From Streptomyces zagrosensis (GTDB lineage: Bacteria; Actinomycetota; Actinomycetes; Streptomycetales; Streptomycetaceae): DNA of 64,000 nt. The stretch is taken from positions 62,001 to 126,000 of the forward strand of contig NZ_JACHJL010000007.1 in the NCBI RefSeq assembly GCF_014203645.1, in the 5' to 3' direction. Under the pieces are notes generated by a model, which saw only the letters and a program-made list of their open reading frames with translations, was not told where the DNA came from and did not search any database. Shown here piece after piece: positions 42,736-50,798 of this stretch. Within the stretch, counting starts at the first letter, position 1. The number at the start of each line of letters is the position of its first letter. The translations under genes and the position numbers were made by a program.

Positions 42736-43459
42736 CCGGTGCCCCTTGCCTCGCTTCCGTGACGTTTTGGCCGCTGTGCGACCTATCGCGGGTCATCTTG
42801 ACGGAACCAGACCTTCTCCTAGGGCGTTTCCGGGCAAGAGGACGCCAACGGAGGCTAAGGGCATCCGGATAGGTGCGATACGGGCCGAACGCGGGCACGA
42901 TGACGCCGCGTCGCGTTCGAGTCGCGAAACTCGATGGGGTGAATCTACCGCAAGTGATCGAAGCGATTGACCAGTTGCGGAAGCTCGCACAACAACGAAT
43001 CTCGGACGCCCGGATGCGTCAGCGTATACGAGGGCGCACAGCGGTACGCGAGCGCGCGGAAGGCCCTCTACGCGACGATGCGATGGCGTAGGCGGTAAGC
43101 CGAAAAAGCGCTGTTGTCACGTCAGCCGGTGCGTATTGCGCGGCCTCTGGTGGGCCGTCACTCCACGCGTAGTGAGTCGCATGCCGTGCATGCCGTCCCC
43201 GAAAGTCCCCCCACATATGCCGTACGCCGCACCCCCGCAGGCCGCATCGCCGTGAACAGGAGGTAGCGAACAAGGGAGCGGACGAGCGGATGGTCGAACT
43301 GGGTGTGGCCATGCGTGCGTCACCGCATCGCGAACCGGTAAGTAACGCCTCACCTTGTGAGTACCGGCCGGTATGGGAATTGGCGCGGTATCCGCCTATG
43401 GTGCATGAAGCCCGGAAACTGCGGGCCAAGGTGGACAGGGACGCGGCAGGAGGACTCGG
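42736..43459. other. Intergenic region upstream of GntR gene
   Basis: A 724-bp gap between divergent genes with lower GC than its surroundings. It contains one weak candidate ORF (42900-43091, separate entry) and a stretch near 43340-43400 with gtaccggccggtat-type dyads that could be a GntR operator. No promoter is called. Confidence 0.3.
42900..43091 (+). CDS. Doubtful small ORF, 63 residues
   Basis: The frame from ATG 42900 gives a 63-residue basic peptide with a probable amphipathic helix (LPQVIEAIDQLRKLAQQR). Codon third positions are much less GC-rich than in neighbouring genes, and no SD is visible. It may be chance, a remnant, or a foreign small gene. I do not recognise a family. Confidence 0.2.
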   Translation: MTPRRVRVAKLDGVNLPQVIEAIDQLRKLAQQRISDARMRQRIRGRTAVRERAEGPLRDDAMA

Positions 43460-44140
43460 GTGGAGCAGCTTGCCCCCAAGGTGGCGGCGCCGCAGCGCCG
43501 CCGCGAGCGCGGCGTCGTACCGGCGCCACGTACCGTGCCTCGCCGGTTCTCCGTGCGTGACCAGGTGCTGGCCGCCCTGCGGAGCGCGCTGCTGGCCGGG
43601 GAGCTGGCCCCCGGTGGGATCTACTCCGCACCGTCGCTCGCCGACCGCTTCGGCGTTTCGGCGACCCCGGTGCGCGAGGCCATGCAGCGGCTTGCCAGCG
43701 AGGGTGTGGTGGAGGTCGTCCCCAACCGCGGGTTTCGCGTCGCTCAGCGCAGCCAGCGTGAGGCCGCGGAACTGGCGGAGGTGCGGGCTCTGCTGGAGGT
43801 CCCGGCGATGCTGCGGCTGATCCGTACGGTTCCGGCGTGGCGCTGGGCGACGTTGTGCCCGCTCGCCGATGCCTCGGCACTGGCCGCTGCGAGTGGTGAT
43901 GTGGCCGCCTACGCCGATGCGGACCGTGCCTTCCACGGCGGCGTTCTCGCTCTTGGCGGTAACGCTCAACTTGCTTTGGTGGCCAATGAGTTGCACCGTC
44001 GATCGCAGTGGCCGCCGGAGCCTATCCGTGCCATTGCCGATCTTGTCGCGGATGCGGCCGAGCATGCCGCGTTGCTTACCGCCTTGTCGGCGGGGGATGT
44101 GGCGCGTGCGGAGTCACTGGTGCGCGCGCACTTCACGTGA
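43460..44140 (+). CDS. GntR-family regulator with FCD-type domain
   Basis: A 226-residue regulator; aggagg six bases before GTG 43460 fixes the start. After a basic head, the GntR winged helix lies at about residues 30-95 (VRDQVLAALRSALLAGELAP, then SLADRFGVSATPVREAMQRL, EGVVEVVPNRGFRVA). The C-terminal helical domain (EVRALLEVPAMLRLI, DADRAFHGGVLALGGN) is of FCD type and would bind a carboxylate ligand with a metal. It is divergent from the DUF2637 gene and converges on the TPR-like gene. Confidence 0.93.
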   Translation: MEQLAPKVAAPQRRRERGVVPAPRTVPRRFSVRDQVLAALRSALLAGELAPGGIYSAPSLADRFGVSATPVREAMQRLASEGVVEVVPNRGFRVAQRSQREAAELAEVRALLEVPAMLRLIRTVPAWRWATLCPLADASALAAASGDVAAYADADRAFHGGVLALGGNAQLALVANELHRRSQWPPEPIRAIADLVADAAEHAALLTALSAGDVARAESLVRAHFT

Positions 44141-44205
44141 CGTCCCGCGTGGGGTGGTGGTGGGCAAGCGGCGAGATGGCGGCGGGGGCGGGGGCGCGGT
44201 GGAGA

Positions 44206-44230
44206 GGCGGCGGGATTTCAGCCCGCCGCC
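44206..44230. terminator. Hairpin between convergent genes
   Basis: A perfect 9-bp stem, ggcggcggg and cccgccgcc, with a 7-base loop (atttcag). It lies between the stops of the GntR gene and the TPR-like gene, 12 bp from the latter. It would act as a bidirectional terminator without a T-run. Confidence 0.6.
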
Positions 44231-44242
44231 GCGTGTGCCTGT

Positions 44243-45082
44243 TCAGCCCGTCGCACTGTCCTTGGAGGCGTCCTCCAGCGTCCGTAGCCGCTTCGCCAAC
44301 CAGGTTGGCACCCCGCCGAGCAGCCGCACCAGTCGGCCGGCCTCGGCCCGTAGCCGGGCGGACTCGGACTCGGATTCCACGCTGGCGAGCGCGACCAGCG
44401 CCGGGGCGATGCCGATGAGGTAGCCCAACTCTTCCCGGATGTGGAGCGATTCGGCGAAGCCGTGCCGGGCCTCGGCCCGATCGCCCTTCTCCTCGGCCAT
44501 CGCGGCGAGGTGCCGCCAGGTGAAGGAGCACAGGAGCACATCGCCGTGTGCCATGGCCCCGGCGTGTGCGCGCTGGAACGCGGCCTGGGCGCTCGTCGCG
44601 TTGCGGGACAGGTGCTGAGCGAGCAGGCCGCGCCGGAAGTCGAGCAACGGGCGAGTCGCCGAGTCGGGGGCGAGTAGCGCCGCTGCCCGACCGAGCGCGG
44701 ATCGGGCCTCGTCCGCCCGATCCCGGTTGCCAAAGAGCGTGGCCGCATAGGCGAGGTGCCCCCGTTCGCAGGCGGCGGCCCCCCGCTCGTCGTCGGTGTG
44801 CGCGATGGCCTCGGCTGCGCGTAGCGCATCCTCGGCCGTCTCCCACCCACTTGTGGTGAACATGCACTGTTCCGTCAGTACGGAGCTCCGCAGTCGGGCC
44901 GCGGCCGGATCGGTACGGGCCAGCGGGCTGAGCAACTCCGCGGCGTCTTCCCAGCAGGCGCGTGAGCGCAGCCGCCAGACCGCCGTATGCAGTGGGTCGA
45001 CCAGCAGGCCGGCCCCTAGGCCACCCCCTGGCCCTATATCAGAGTTCGACGATCCAGAACGTGACATGGCGGTGTCCGCCAC
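44243..45082 (-). CDS. TPR-like helical-repeat protein
   Basis: A 279-residue protein. GTG 45082 is chosen because ggggaggg lies about four bases upstream; an upstream in-frame ATG at 45136 has no SD. The sequence is almost entirely paired helices of tetratricopeptide type (AACERGHLAYAATLFGNRDR, then FQRAHAGAMAHGDVLLC and KGDRAEARHGFAESLHIREE), as in the helical parts of some Streptomyces regulators, but no DNA-binding domain is present. It probably makes protein contacts. Function unknown. Confidence 0.8.
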   Translation of the reverse strand: MADTAMSRSGSSNSDIGPGGGLGAGLLVDPLHTAVWRLRSRACWEDAAELLSPLARTDPAAARLRSSVLTEQCMFTTSGWETAEDALRAAEAIAHTDDERGAAACERGHLAYAATLFGNRDRADEARSALGRAAALLAPDSATRPLLDFRRGLLAQHLSRNATSAQAAFQRAHAGAMAHGDVLLCSFTWRHLAAMAEEKGDRAEARHGFAESLHIREELGYLIGIAPALVALASVESESESARLRAEAGRLVRLLGGVPTWLAKRLRTLEDASKDSATG

Positions 45083-45398
45083 ATTGCCCTCCCCTAGCGC
45101 GTCATCGAGCCGGAAGCCGTGGGCGCATCTCAACACGGAACCCGGGGCCCGGCCAAGGGGTTGGTGTGAATTGATTCACAATCCTGGATCTCTTCTGACC
45201 AGGGAATGGCGTGCGGTGGCAGTGGTTTTTACGGCGGATCACGCCCGAGTAAGAGGCCGCGACCCGCCTGCGACACCGCCACCCCGCGGCCGTACGCCAT
45301 GTTCACCCCACAGACGTGCCAGCGACGGCCGTGCGTACCGGCCCGCTGCGAGGGTTCGGCGGGTCAGAGCGGCTCAAAGTGGTTGAGGAGTGTTCGAC
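45083..45398. other. Divergent promoter region with CRP-like site
   Basis: About 315 bp between the divergent TPR-like and phosphodiester glycosidase genes. The CRP-like palindrome at 45165-45180 is listed separately. No further element or gene was recognised. Confidence 0.4.
45165..45180. promoter_or_regulatory. CRP-like palindrome TGTGAAT-TG-ATTCACA
   Basis: A perfect 16-bp dyad identical at its arms to the classical CRP form TGTGA-N6-TCACA. It sits 85 bp upstream of the TPR-like gene and 220 bp upstream of the secreted glycosidase. Streptomyces has a Crp protein with a related GTG-N8-CAC preference, so it is a reasonable binder, though the inner bases differ from the preferred site I recall. 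Confidence 0.5.
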
Positions 45399-47000
45399 GT
45401 GGTCAAGGTGTCTAGCCGTCCCCGTTCGTTGCGGCCCGCGGCGCTGGCGGCGGTGCTCGTCGCGGCCCTGGTGGCCCCGGGCGCCACCGCACAGGGCGCC
45501 GCCTCCCACCGCGGCACCTCGGGGGCCGCTACGCCCACGGCGCAGGGCGCCCCCAAGCCGGCGGCCCACTGGGATCGGGACCGGCTGGCCCCCGGCGTGG
45601 ACCTCTACCAAGGCGTCATAGCGGGGCGGCCGGGGGCCGACCACTGGACCGTCACGGTACGGGCCGACGCCGGCGCGCAACTCTTCCCCGAGACCGCGGC
45701 CGACGCGCTGGCGAAGCGGTTGCGGGAGGCCGGGTTCGCCCCGCGTGCGGAGCGGGTCGAGTGGCCGCGCGGCGCCGACCGTGAGGGGCTGCTCGGCGTG
45801 CGGCTACGCGTGGGCGTGTTCGGCGGGCAGAACCAGGCCGATGCGCAGCGCAAGGCCCTCACGGCGGCGGGCTTCGACGCGGTCAGTGAGTGGACCGGGG
45901 CCGATGGCGCTGCGGGCACCGGCCTGGCGCAGGTGAAGGTGGCGATCATCGACCCGGGACGCTTCGGCGGGTCGCTGAAGGGTGCTTACGGCAGCTCGGT
46001 GGCCGGCCGCGAGAAGGTCAGCGATATGGCCTCGCGGGCGCACGCGCTGCTCGCGGTGAACGCGGGGTTCTTCGTGATGGAGAGCAAAGACGGCGTACCG
46101 GGGGCGGCGGCGGGGATCGCCGCCTACGAGGGTGAGTTGCAGAGCGCGGCCACCAACGGCCGCGCCGCCATGGTGTTGCGCGGCGATGGCCTACGGCCCG
46201 AGATCGATCAACTGAGCACCCGGCTGCGGGTTCGTGCGGGCCACAGCTCCGAGGTCATCGACGGCATCAATCGCATCCCCGGCACCATCCGCAACTGCGG
46301 TGGCACGGGTGGAGACCAGCCAACGGAGCAGCCCCGGCACGATGTCACCTGCACGGACCCGGACGAGATCGTGCGGTTCACCGACGAACTCGGCGCCGAA
46401 ACGCCCGCGGGCGACGGTGTGGAGGCCGTCATCGACCGCTCGGGCCGGGTGCTGGAGCTGCGCCAGCGCGGGGGTTTGGTGCCCGCGGGCGGCAGCGTGC
46501 TGGCCGGCGTGGGCGCCGGGGCGCAGTGGTTGCGCGAGCACGCGACGGCGGGCGAACGGCTGACCGTGGAGGAGCAGATCCTCGATGAGCGGGGCCGGCG
46601 GGTGCGGCTCGGCCCCGCTGACGACATCGTCAGCGGTGGGCCTCGGTTGGTCCGCGATGGGAAGACAGCCGTTGACTACAGGGCGGATGGCATCGACCGG
46701 CCGGGCGAGCCGTCGTTTCCGTACACCTGGGGGCTCAAGCGCAACCCGCGCACCGCGGTCGGCGTGGATGCCCGTGGCCGCCTGATCATGGTGACGACGG
46801 CAGGCCGCCAGCCCGGTTACAGCGACGGCCTTGGCCTCAGCGAACTCGCTGACCTCATGCGGTCGTTGGGGGCCAGGCAGGCGATGGCCCTGGATGGTGG
46901 CGGGTCATCCGGTATGGCGGTGGACGGCAAGCTGATCACCATGCCATCGGACGCGACGGGCGAACGCGCGGTGGGGGACGCGCTGCTGCTGACGGGCTGA
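45399..47000 (+). CDS. Secreted phosphodiester glycosidase-family protein
   Basis: A 533-residue secreted protein. Gaggag ends eight bases before GTG 45399; the earlier GTG 45390 overlaps that SD. The signal peptide (about 30 residues) has the hydrophobic core AALAAVLVAALVAPGATAQ. Residues about 60-165 include two SPOR-like repeats (GVRLRVGVFGGQNQADAQ). The C-terminal ~350 residues are the NAGPA domain: VNAGFFVMESKDG, TVGVDARG-like segment RTAVGVDARGRLIMVTT and the signature MALDGGGSSGMAVDGK. Relatives act on GlcNAc-1-phosphodiesters or teichoic-acid-like polymers. Combined with SPOR repeats, a cell-wall target is plausible. Confidence 0.9.
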   Translation: MVKVSSRPRSLRPAALAAVLVAALVAPGATAQGAASHRGTSGAATPTAQGAPKPAAHWDRDRLAPGVDLYQGVIAGRPGADHWTVTVRADAGAQLFPETAADALAKRLREAGFAPRAERVEWPRGADREGLLGVRLRVGVFGGQNQADAQRKALTAAGFDAVSEWTGADGAAGTGLAQVKVAIIDPGRFGGSLKGAYGSSVAGREKVSDMASRAHALLAVNAGFFVMESKDGVPGAAAGIAAYEGELQSAATNGRAAMVLRGDGLRPEIDQLSTRLRVRAGHSSEVIDGINRIPGTIRNCGGTGGDQPTEQPRHDVTCTDPDEIVRFTDELGAETPAGDGVEAVIDRSGRVLELRQRGGLVPAGGSVLAGVGAGAQWLREHATAGERLTVEEQILDERGRRVRLGPADDIVSGGPRLVRDGKTAVDYRADGIDRPGEPSFPYTWGLKRNPRTAVGVDARGRLIMVTTAGRQPGYSDGLGLSELADLMRSLGARQAMALDGGGSSGMAVDGKLITMPSDATGERAVGDALLLTG

Positions 47001-47084
47001 CTCGCGCCCGTACCCGTACCCGTACCTGTGTAGCCACTGCCCGGCTTGCGTACCCGTAACACGGCCGGGGCCACCCGCGGCGGA

Positions 47085-47108
47085 GCCGGGCCTTTCAGCG
47101 GGCCCGGC
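47085..47108. terminator. GC-rich hairpin between convergent genes
   Basis: The arms gccgggcc (47085-47092) and ggcccggc (47101-47108) are exact complements with an 8-base loop. It lies between the stops of the glycosidase gene and the PucR gene. A ccgtac-type 6-bp repeat occurs just upstream at about 47006-47027. Confidence 0.5.
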
Positions 47109-47149
47109 CGCTTCCTGGTCCAGCGGGTTGCGGGACCACTCCCAACCCG

Positions 47150-48823
47150 TCACTTCAGGCGCAGGGCCAAGAAGAAGTCCAGCTTGTCCTCCAGACGGGC
47201 CAGATCGCGGCCGGTGAGTTGTTCGATGCGGCCCACCCGGTAGCGCAGGGTGTTGACGTGCAGGTGGAGGCGGGCCGCGCAGCGGGTCCAGGAGCCGTCG
47301 CAGGCCAAGAACGCCTCCAGGGTGGGGATGAGTTCGGCGCGGTGGCGGCGGTCGTACTCGCGGAGCGGGTCGAGCAGCCGGGCGGTGAAGGCCCGCCGTA
47401 CGTCGTCGGGCACGAACGGCAACAACAGGACGTGTGAGGCCAACTCCTGGTGGCCGGCCGCGCAGACGCTGCCGGGGCGCGCGGCGGCGACCCGGCGGGC
47501 GTGCCGGGCCTCCTCCAGGGCGCCGTGCAGCCCCTCGGCCGAGGACACGGCGGCACTGACCCCAAGGGTGAGCCGGCCGTCGTCGGCGAGGCCGTGGGCG
47601 AGGGGTTCGCGCACCACCGTGAGCAGCGCGTCCGCGTACACCTCCGCCTCGGCCCCTTCGCCCCCGGCCAGCGCGGGCAGGGGCACCAGGGCCACCGCCT
47701 CGTCGCCGGTGTGGGCGACGGCGATCCGATCCGAGAGTTCGGGCCCAGGCGCCGCCGGGTCCACCAGGATCTCCTCAAGGAGTGCCTGGGCGACCGGGCC
47801 GCCGGGGATGTTCGCGCCCTGCCATTCGACTCGCGCCACCACCAGTTGCCAGTGGGGCGCGGTGCCGAGTCCCGGCAGCAGCACGGGGGCGGCGACCCGT
47901 AGCCGGGCCGCGATCTCGGCGGGCGGCGCGCTCGTCTGCACGAGCTCCAGGACCTCGTGGGCCAGCCGCCTGCGCACCGTGCGGGCCGCGTCCCTGCGGT
48001 CCCGCTCGACCGCGATCAACTGGGTGACGCCGTACAACAGGTCGAGCCGCTCCGTTGGCCACTCGCCGGCGTCCGCCTCCACGACCAGCAGCCAGTCCGA
48101 GAGGACCGTCTCGCGTACGTCACGCGGTGTCGCGCCGCGACCGCTGTTGCGGACCGGGAAGAGCGAGTACGTGCCCGCGCTGGTGCTCAGCCGGTACGGG
48201 GGGCGGCGCCCGGCGCGTACCGCGGCGAGCTGCTCGCCCGCGAGCCGGGCCCGTAGCGCGGCAGGCAGTTCGGGCCCCTGCCCCGCGAGCGCCGAGCCCG
48301 CGATCTGGCGGCCCGCCGTGGACAGCACCCAGGCGCGCAGGTCCAGGTCGCTGCCGAGCAGGTCGAGCACCACATCGGGGCCGCCGCCGGCCGGGCCTGC
48401 CGTCATCAGCCTGCGGTGCCGGTCCACGACGGCGGCCAGGTCCCCGGCCCGCTCGCTGGAGACCTGCCGCACCACGTGTTCGGTGATGGCGGCGAACGAG
48501 ACGTCCTCGACCACCGAGAACAGCGGCAGCCGATGCCGGGCGCAGGCCACCACCAGGTCTTCGGGAACGGAGCCCAGTTCCGCCTCGCCCGCCGCGAGCC
48601 CGGCGACCCCGGCCGCGGCCAGGGCGGAGACGAACCGCTCCGTATCGGCGGGCTCGCGGTGCCAGGCGAGACCGGTGAGGACGAGTTCGCCGCCCGACAG
48701 ATAGCGGCTGGGGTCGCGCAGGTCGGTGGTCATGACGCCGCGCACCGTGCGGTCGAGCTCCTCATCGCCGCCGAGCAGGCGAAGGCCAAGAACGTCGGTT
48801 TCCAGCAGGGCGCGCAGCCGCAT
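47150..48823 (-). CDS. PucR-family transcriptional regulator
   Basis: A 557-residue regulator. The N-terminal PucR domain (LLETDVLGLRLLGGDEELDR to VVEDVSFAAITEHVV, about residues 1-125) is typical of purine-catabolism regulators. A middle GGDEF-like domain spans about 300-430. The C-terminal HTH_30 is FLACDGSWTRCAARLHLHVN followed by TLRYRVGRIEQLTGRDL. ATG 48823 has aggtga upstream. It is divergent from the xanthine dehydrogenase operon, which it very likely controls in response to purine supply. Confidence 0.94.
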   Translation of the reverse strand: MRLRALLETDVLGLRLLGGDEELDRTVRGVMTTDLRDPSRYLSGGELVLTGLAWHREPADTERFVSALAAAGVAGLAAGEAELGSVPEDLVVACARHRLPLFSVVEDVSFAAITEHVVRQVSSERAGDLAAVVDRHRRLMTAGPAGGGPDVVLDLLGSDLDLRAWVLSTAGRQIAGSALAGQGPELPAALRARLAGEQLAAVRAGRRPPYRLSTSAGTYSLFPVRNSGRGATPRDVRETVLSDWLLVVEADAGEWPTERLDLLYGVTQLIAVERDRRDAARTVRRRLAHEVLELVQTSAPPAEIAARLRVAAPVLLPGLGTAPHWQLVVARVEWQGANIPGGPVAQALLEEILVDPAAPGPELSDRIAVAHTGDEAVALVPLPALAGGEGAEAEVYADALLTVVREPLAHGLADDGRLTLGVSAAVSSAEGLHGALEEARHARRVAAARPGSVCAAGHQELASHVLLLPFVPDDVRRAFTARLLDPLREYDRRHRAELIPTLEAFLACDGSWTRCAARLHLHVNTLRYRVGRIEQLTGRDLARLEDKLDFFLALRLK

Positions 48824-49264
48824 CGTGTCGTCACCTGTTCTCTCTCGTGGGCGGGGCCGGACGGGCGGCCCGGGGCGGCGGCGCCCGGTGGGTGGGGGCC
48901 GCCTGGTCGGTGGAGGCACCCGGTGGGTGCGTGGGCGTCGGTGGTCGGGTGTCGGCGGTGGTGCCGTGGGGGCAGGAGGTGCAGCCCGGCGGCCGAAACC
49001 ACGGCCGTGCAGACCGGGACCGTATGGGGTACCCGTGGCGCAGGTCACGTGGGGTGAACACCGGGGTTTGCGTTCCGCACCTCTCGTTCGAATCTACAAG
49101 ACCGGGCCGCTGGCCAGCCAATTGCTTCAGGTGTTCGGTGACTGCACCAGGTGGGCCACGTCTCGGTGTACTGAGGCCACGCCGCGTGAACAGGACACAG
49201 CAAAGTTCTACGGCAGCCCCCTCGGGGACCGCCTCGCAGCCCGATCTTCGAGAAGAGACCACCC
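48824..49264. other. Divergent PucR/xanthine dehydrogenase promoter region
   Basis: About 440 bp between pucR-type regulator and the FAD subunit gene. The left half is very G-rich with gggtg runs. GGTG-AA-CACC at about 49054-49063 is a small dyad. The right half, 49080-49260, has lower GC and probably holds the operon promoter, but no hexamers could be fixed. No gene is visible. Confidence 0.35.
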
Positions 49265-50167
49265 ATGGACTTCCTGCGCCCCGCAAGCTGGGAGGAGGCG
49301 CTCGCCGCGAAGGCCGAGCATCCTTCGGCTGTGCCCATCGCGGGCGGCACGGACGTGATGGTCGAGATCAACTTCGACCACCGCCGACCCGACTACCTCC
49401 TTGACCTCACCCGCATCGGCGACCTGTACGAGTGGGAGGCGGGTGCCGAGCAGGTGCGGCTCGGCGCCGCCGTCCCGTACACGCAGATCATGGAGCACCT
49501 GCGCGGCGAACTGCCGGGCCTGGCGCTCGCCGCCCACACCGTGGGCTCCCCGCAGATCCGCAACCGCGGCAGCGTGGGTGGCAACCTCGGCGCGGCGTCC
49601 CCGGCCGGGGACTGCCACCCCGCGCTGCTCGCCGCCGGGGCCGAGGTCGAGGCACAGTCCGTGCGCGGCACCCGGCTGATCCCGGTCGATGACTTCTTCA
49701 CCGGCGTCAAGCGCAACGCCCTGGCGCCGGACGAGCTGATCAGAGCGGTACGCATCGTCAAGGCCGCGGGCCCGCAGCAGTTCTCCAAGGTCGGCACCCG
49801 CAACGCCATGGTGATCGCGGTCTGCGCTTTCGGCCTCGCGCTGCACCCCACCGAACGCACGGTCAAGACCGGCATCGGCTCCGCCGCGCCCACGCCGGTA
49901 CGGGCCAAGGTCGCCGAGGACTTCTTGACCGCCGCGCTGGACGAGGGCGGCTTTTGGGACAGCGGCAAGGTGATCACACCGTCCATCGCCCGGCAGTTCG
50001 CCGAATTGGCCTCCGGCGCCTGCAACCCCATCGACGATGTGCGCGGCACCGCCGCGTACCGCCGCCACGCCGTGGCGGTGATGGCCCGCCGAACCCTCGG
50101 CTGGGCCTGGGAGAGCTACCGGGCCACAGCGGACAGCACGAAAGGGGGCGCGCCGCGATGCGCGTGA
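49265..50167 (+). CDS. Xanthine dehydrogenase FAD-binding subunit
   Basis: A 300-residue FAD subunit (CoxM/XdhB type); the start follows gagaagagacc. The FAD pyrophosphate loops are PIAGGTDVMVEIN near residue 25 and TVGSPQIRNRGSVGGNLGAA near 100, the latter including the RGSVGGN motif. The C-terminal alpha/beta domain (CO_deh_flav_C) covers about 180-280. It takes electrons from the 2Fe-2S subunit and passes them to NAD+. Its stop overlaps the start of the 2Fe-2S gene by 10 bp. Confidence 0.95.
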   Translation: MDFLRPASWEEALAAKAEHPSAVPIAGGTDVMVEINFDHRRPDYLLDLTRIGDLYEWEAGAEQVRLGAAVPYTQIMEHLRGELPGLALAAHTVGSPQIRNRGSVGGNLGAASPAGDCHPALLAAGAEVEAQSVRGTRLIPVDDFFTGVKRNALAPDELIRAVRIVKAAGPQQFSKVGTRNAMVIAVCAFGLALHPTERTVKTGIGSAAPTPVRAKVAEDFLTAALDEGGFWDSGKVITPSIARQFAELASGACNPIDDVRGTAAYRRHAVAVMARRTLGWAWESYRATADSTKGGAPRCA

Positions 50168-50796
50168 ACATGACGGTCAATGGCCGGCCGCAGGAAGCGG
50201 ACGACGTCTGGGAGGGCGAGAGCCTGCTGTACGTGCTGCGCGAGCGGTTCGGGCTGCCCGGCTCGAAGAACGCCTGCGAGCAGGGCGAGTGCGGCTCGTG
50301 CACGGTGCGGCTTGACGGCGTACCGGTGTGCGCGTGCCTGGTGGCCGCTGGGCAGGCCCAGAGCCGCGATGTCGTCACCGTGGAGGGCCTGGCCGACTTC
50401 GCCAAGCAGCGGTCCACGCCATGCGGCGGCCACGGCCCCGGCCCGGACGCCGGCGACGCCACTGGTGGCGGCGCGGGCCGCGCCGACCGCGCTGACGGCC
50501 TCGCACCCGGCATCAGCATCAGCGACGCCCAGCACTGGCAGGCCAAGCCGGCCGAATCGGCGAGCCCCGAACTCGCCCCCGTTCAGCAGGCGTTCATCGA
50601 CGCGGGCGCCGTGCAGTGCGGCTTTTGCACCCCGGGCCTGTTGGTGGCGGCCGATGAACTCCTGGAGCGCACCAGCGAGCCATCCGACGCCGACATCCGC
50701 GAGGCGCTGTCGGGCAACCTGTGCCGCTGCACGGGATACGAAACAATCCTGGACGCGGTGCGCCTGGCCGCCGCCCGGGCGAGCGAAGGGGCGTGA
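50158..50796 (+). CDS. Xanthine dehydrogenase 2Fe-2S subunit
   Basis: A 212-residue iron-sulfur subunit with SD aaaggggg before ATG 50158. The plant-ferredoxin cluster is C-x4-C-x2-C (NACEQGECGSC) with a fourth Cys in PVCAC; the second cluster uses QCGFCTPG and NLCRCTGYET. Between the two domains, residues about 85-140 form a Gly/Asp/Ala-rich insert of roughly 45 residues, absent from most ~160-residue relatives. It connects the Mo and FAD subunits electronically. Its stop lies just before the Mo subunit start. Confidence 0.95.
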   Translation: MRVNMTVNGRPQEADDVWEGESLLYVLRERFGLPGSKNACEQGECGSCTVRLDGVPVCACLVAAGQAQSRDVVTVEGLADFAKQRSTPCGGHGPGPDAGDATGGGAGRADRADGLAPGISISDAQHWQAKPAESASPELAPVQQAFIDAGAVQCGFCTPGLLVAADELLERTSEPSDADIREALSGNLCRCTGYETILDAVRLAAARASEGA

Positions 50797-50798
50797 CC

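Noticed and set aside
41641..44140. Integrated plasmid (SpdB-like and GntR genes together)
   Set aside because: No integrase, replication or transfer ATPase gene, and no att-flanked tRNA, is visible; both families also occur as ordinary chromosomal genes.
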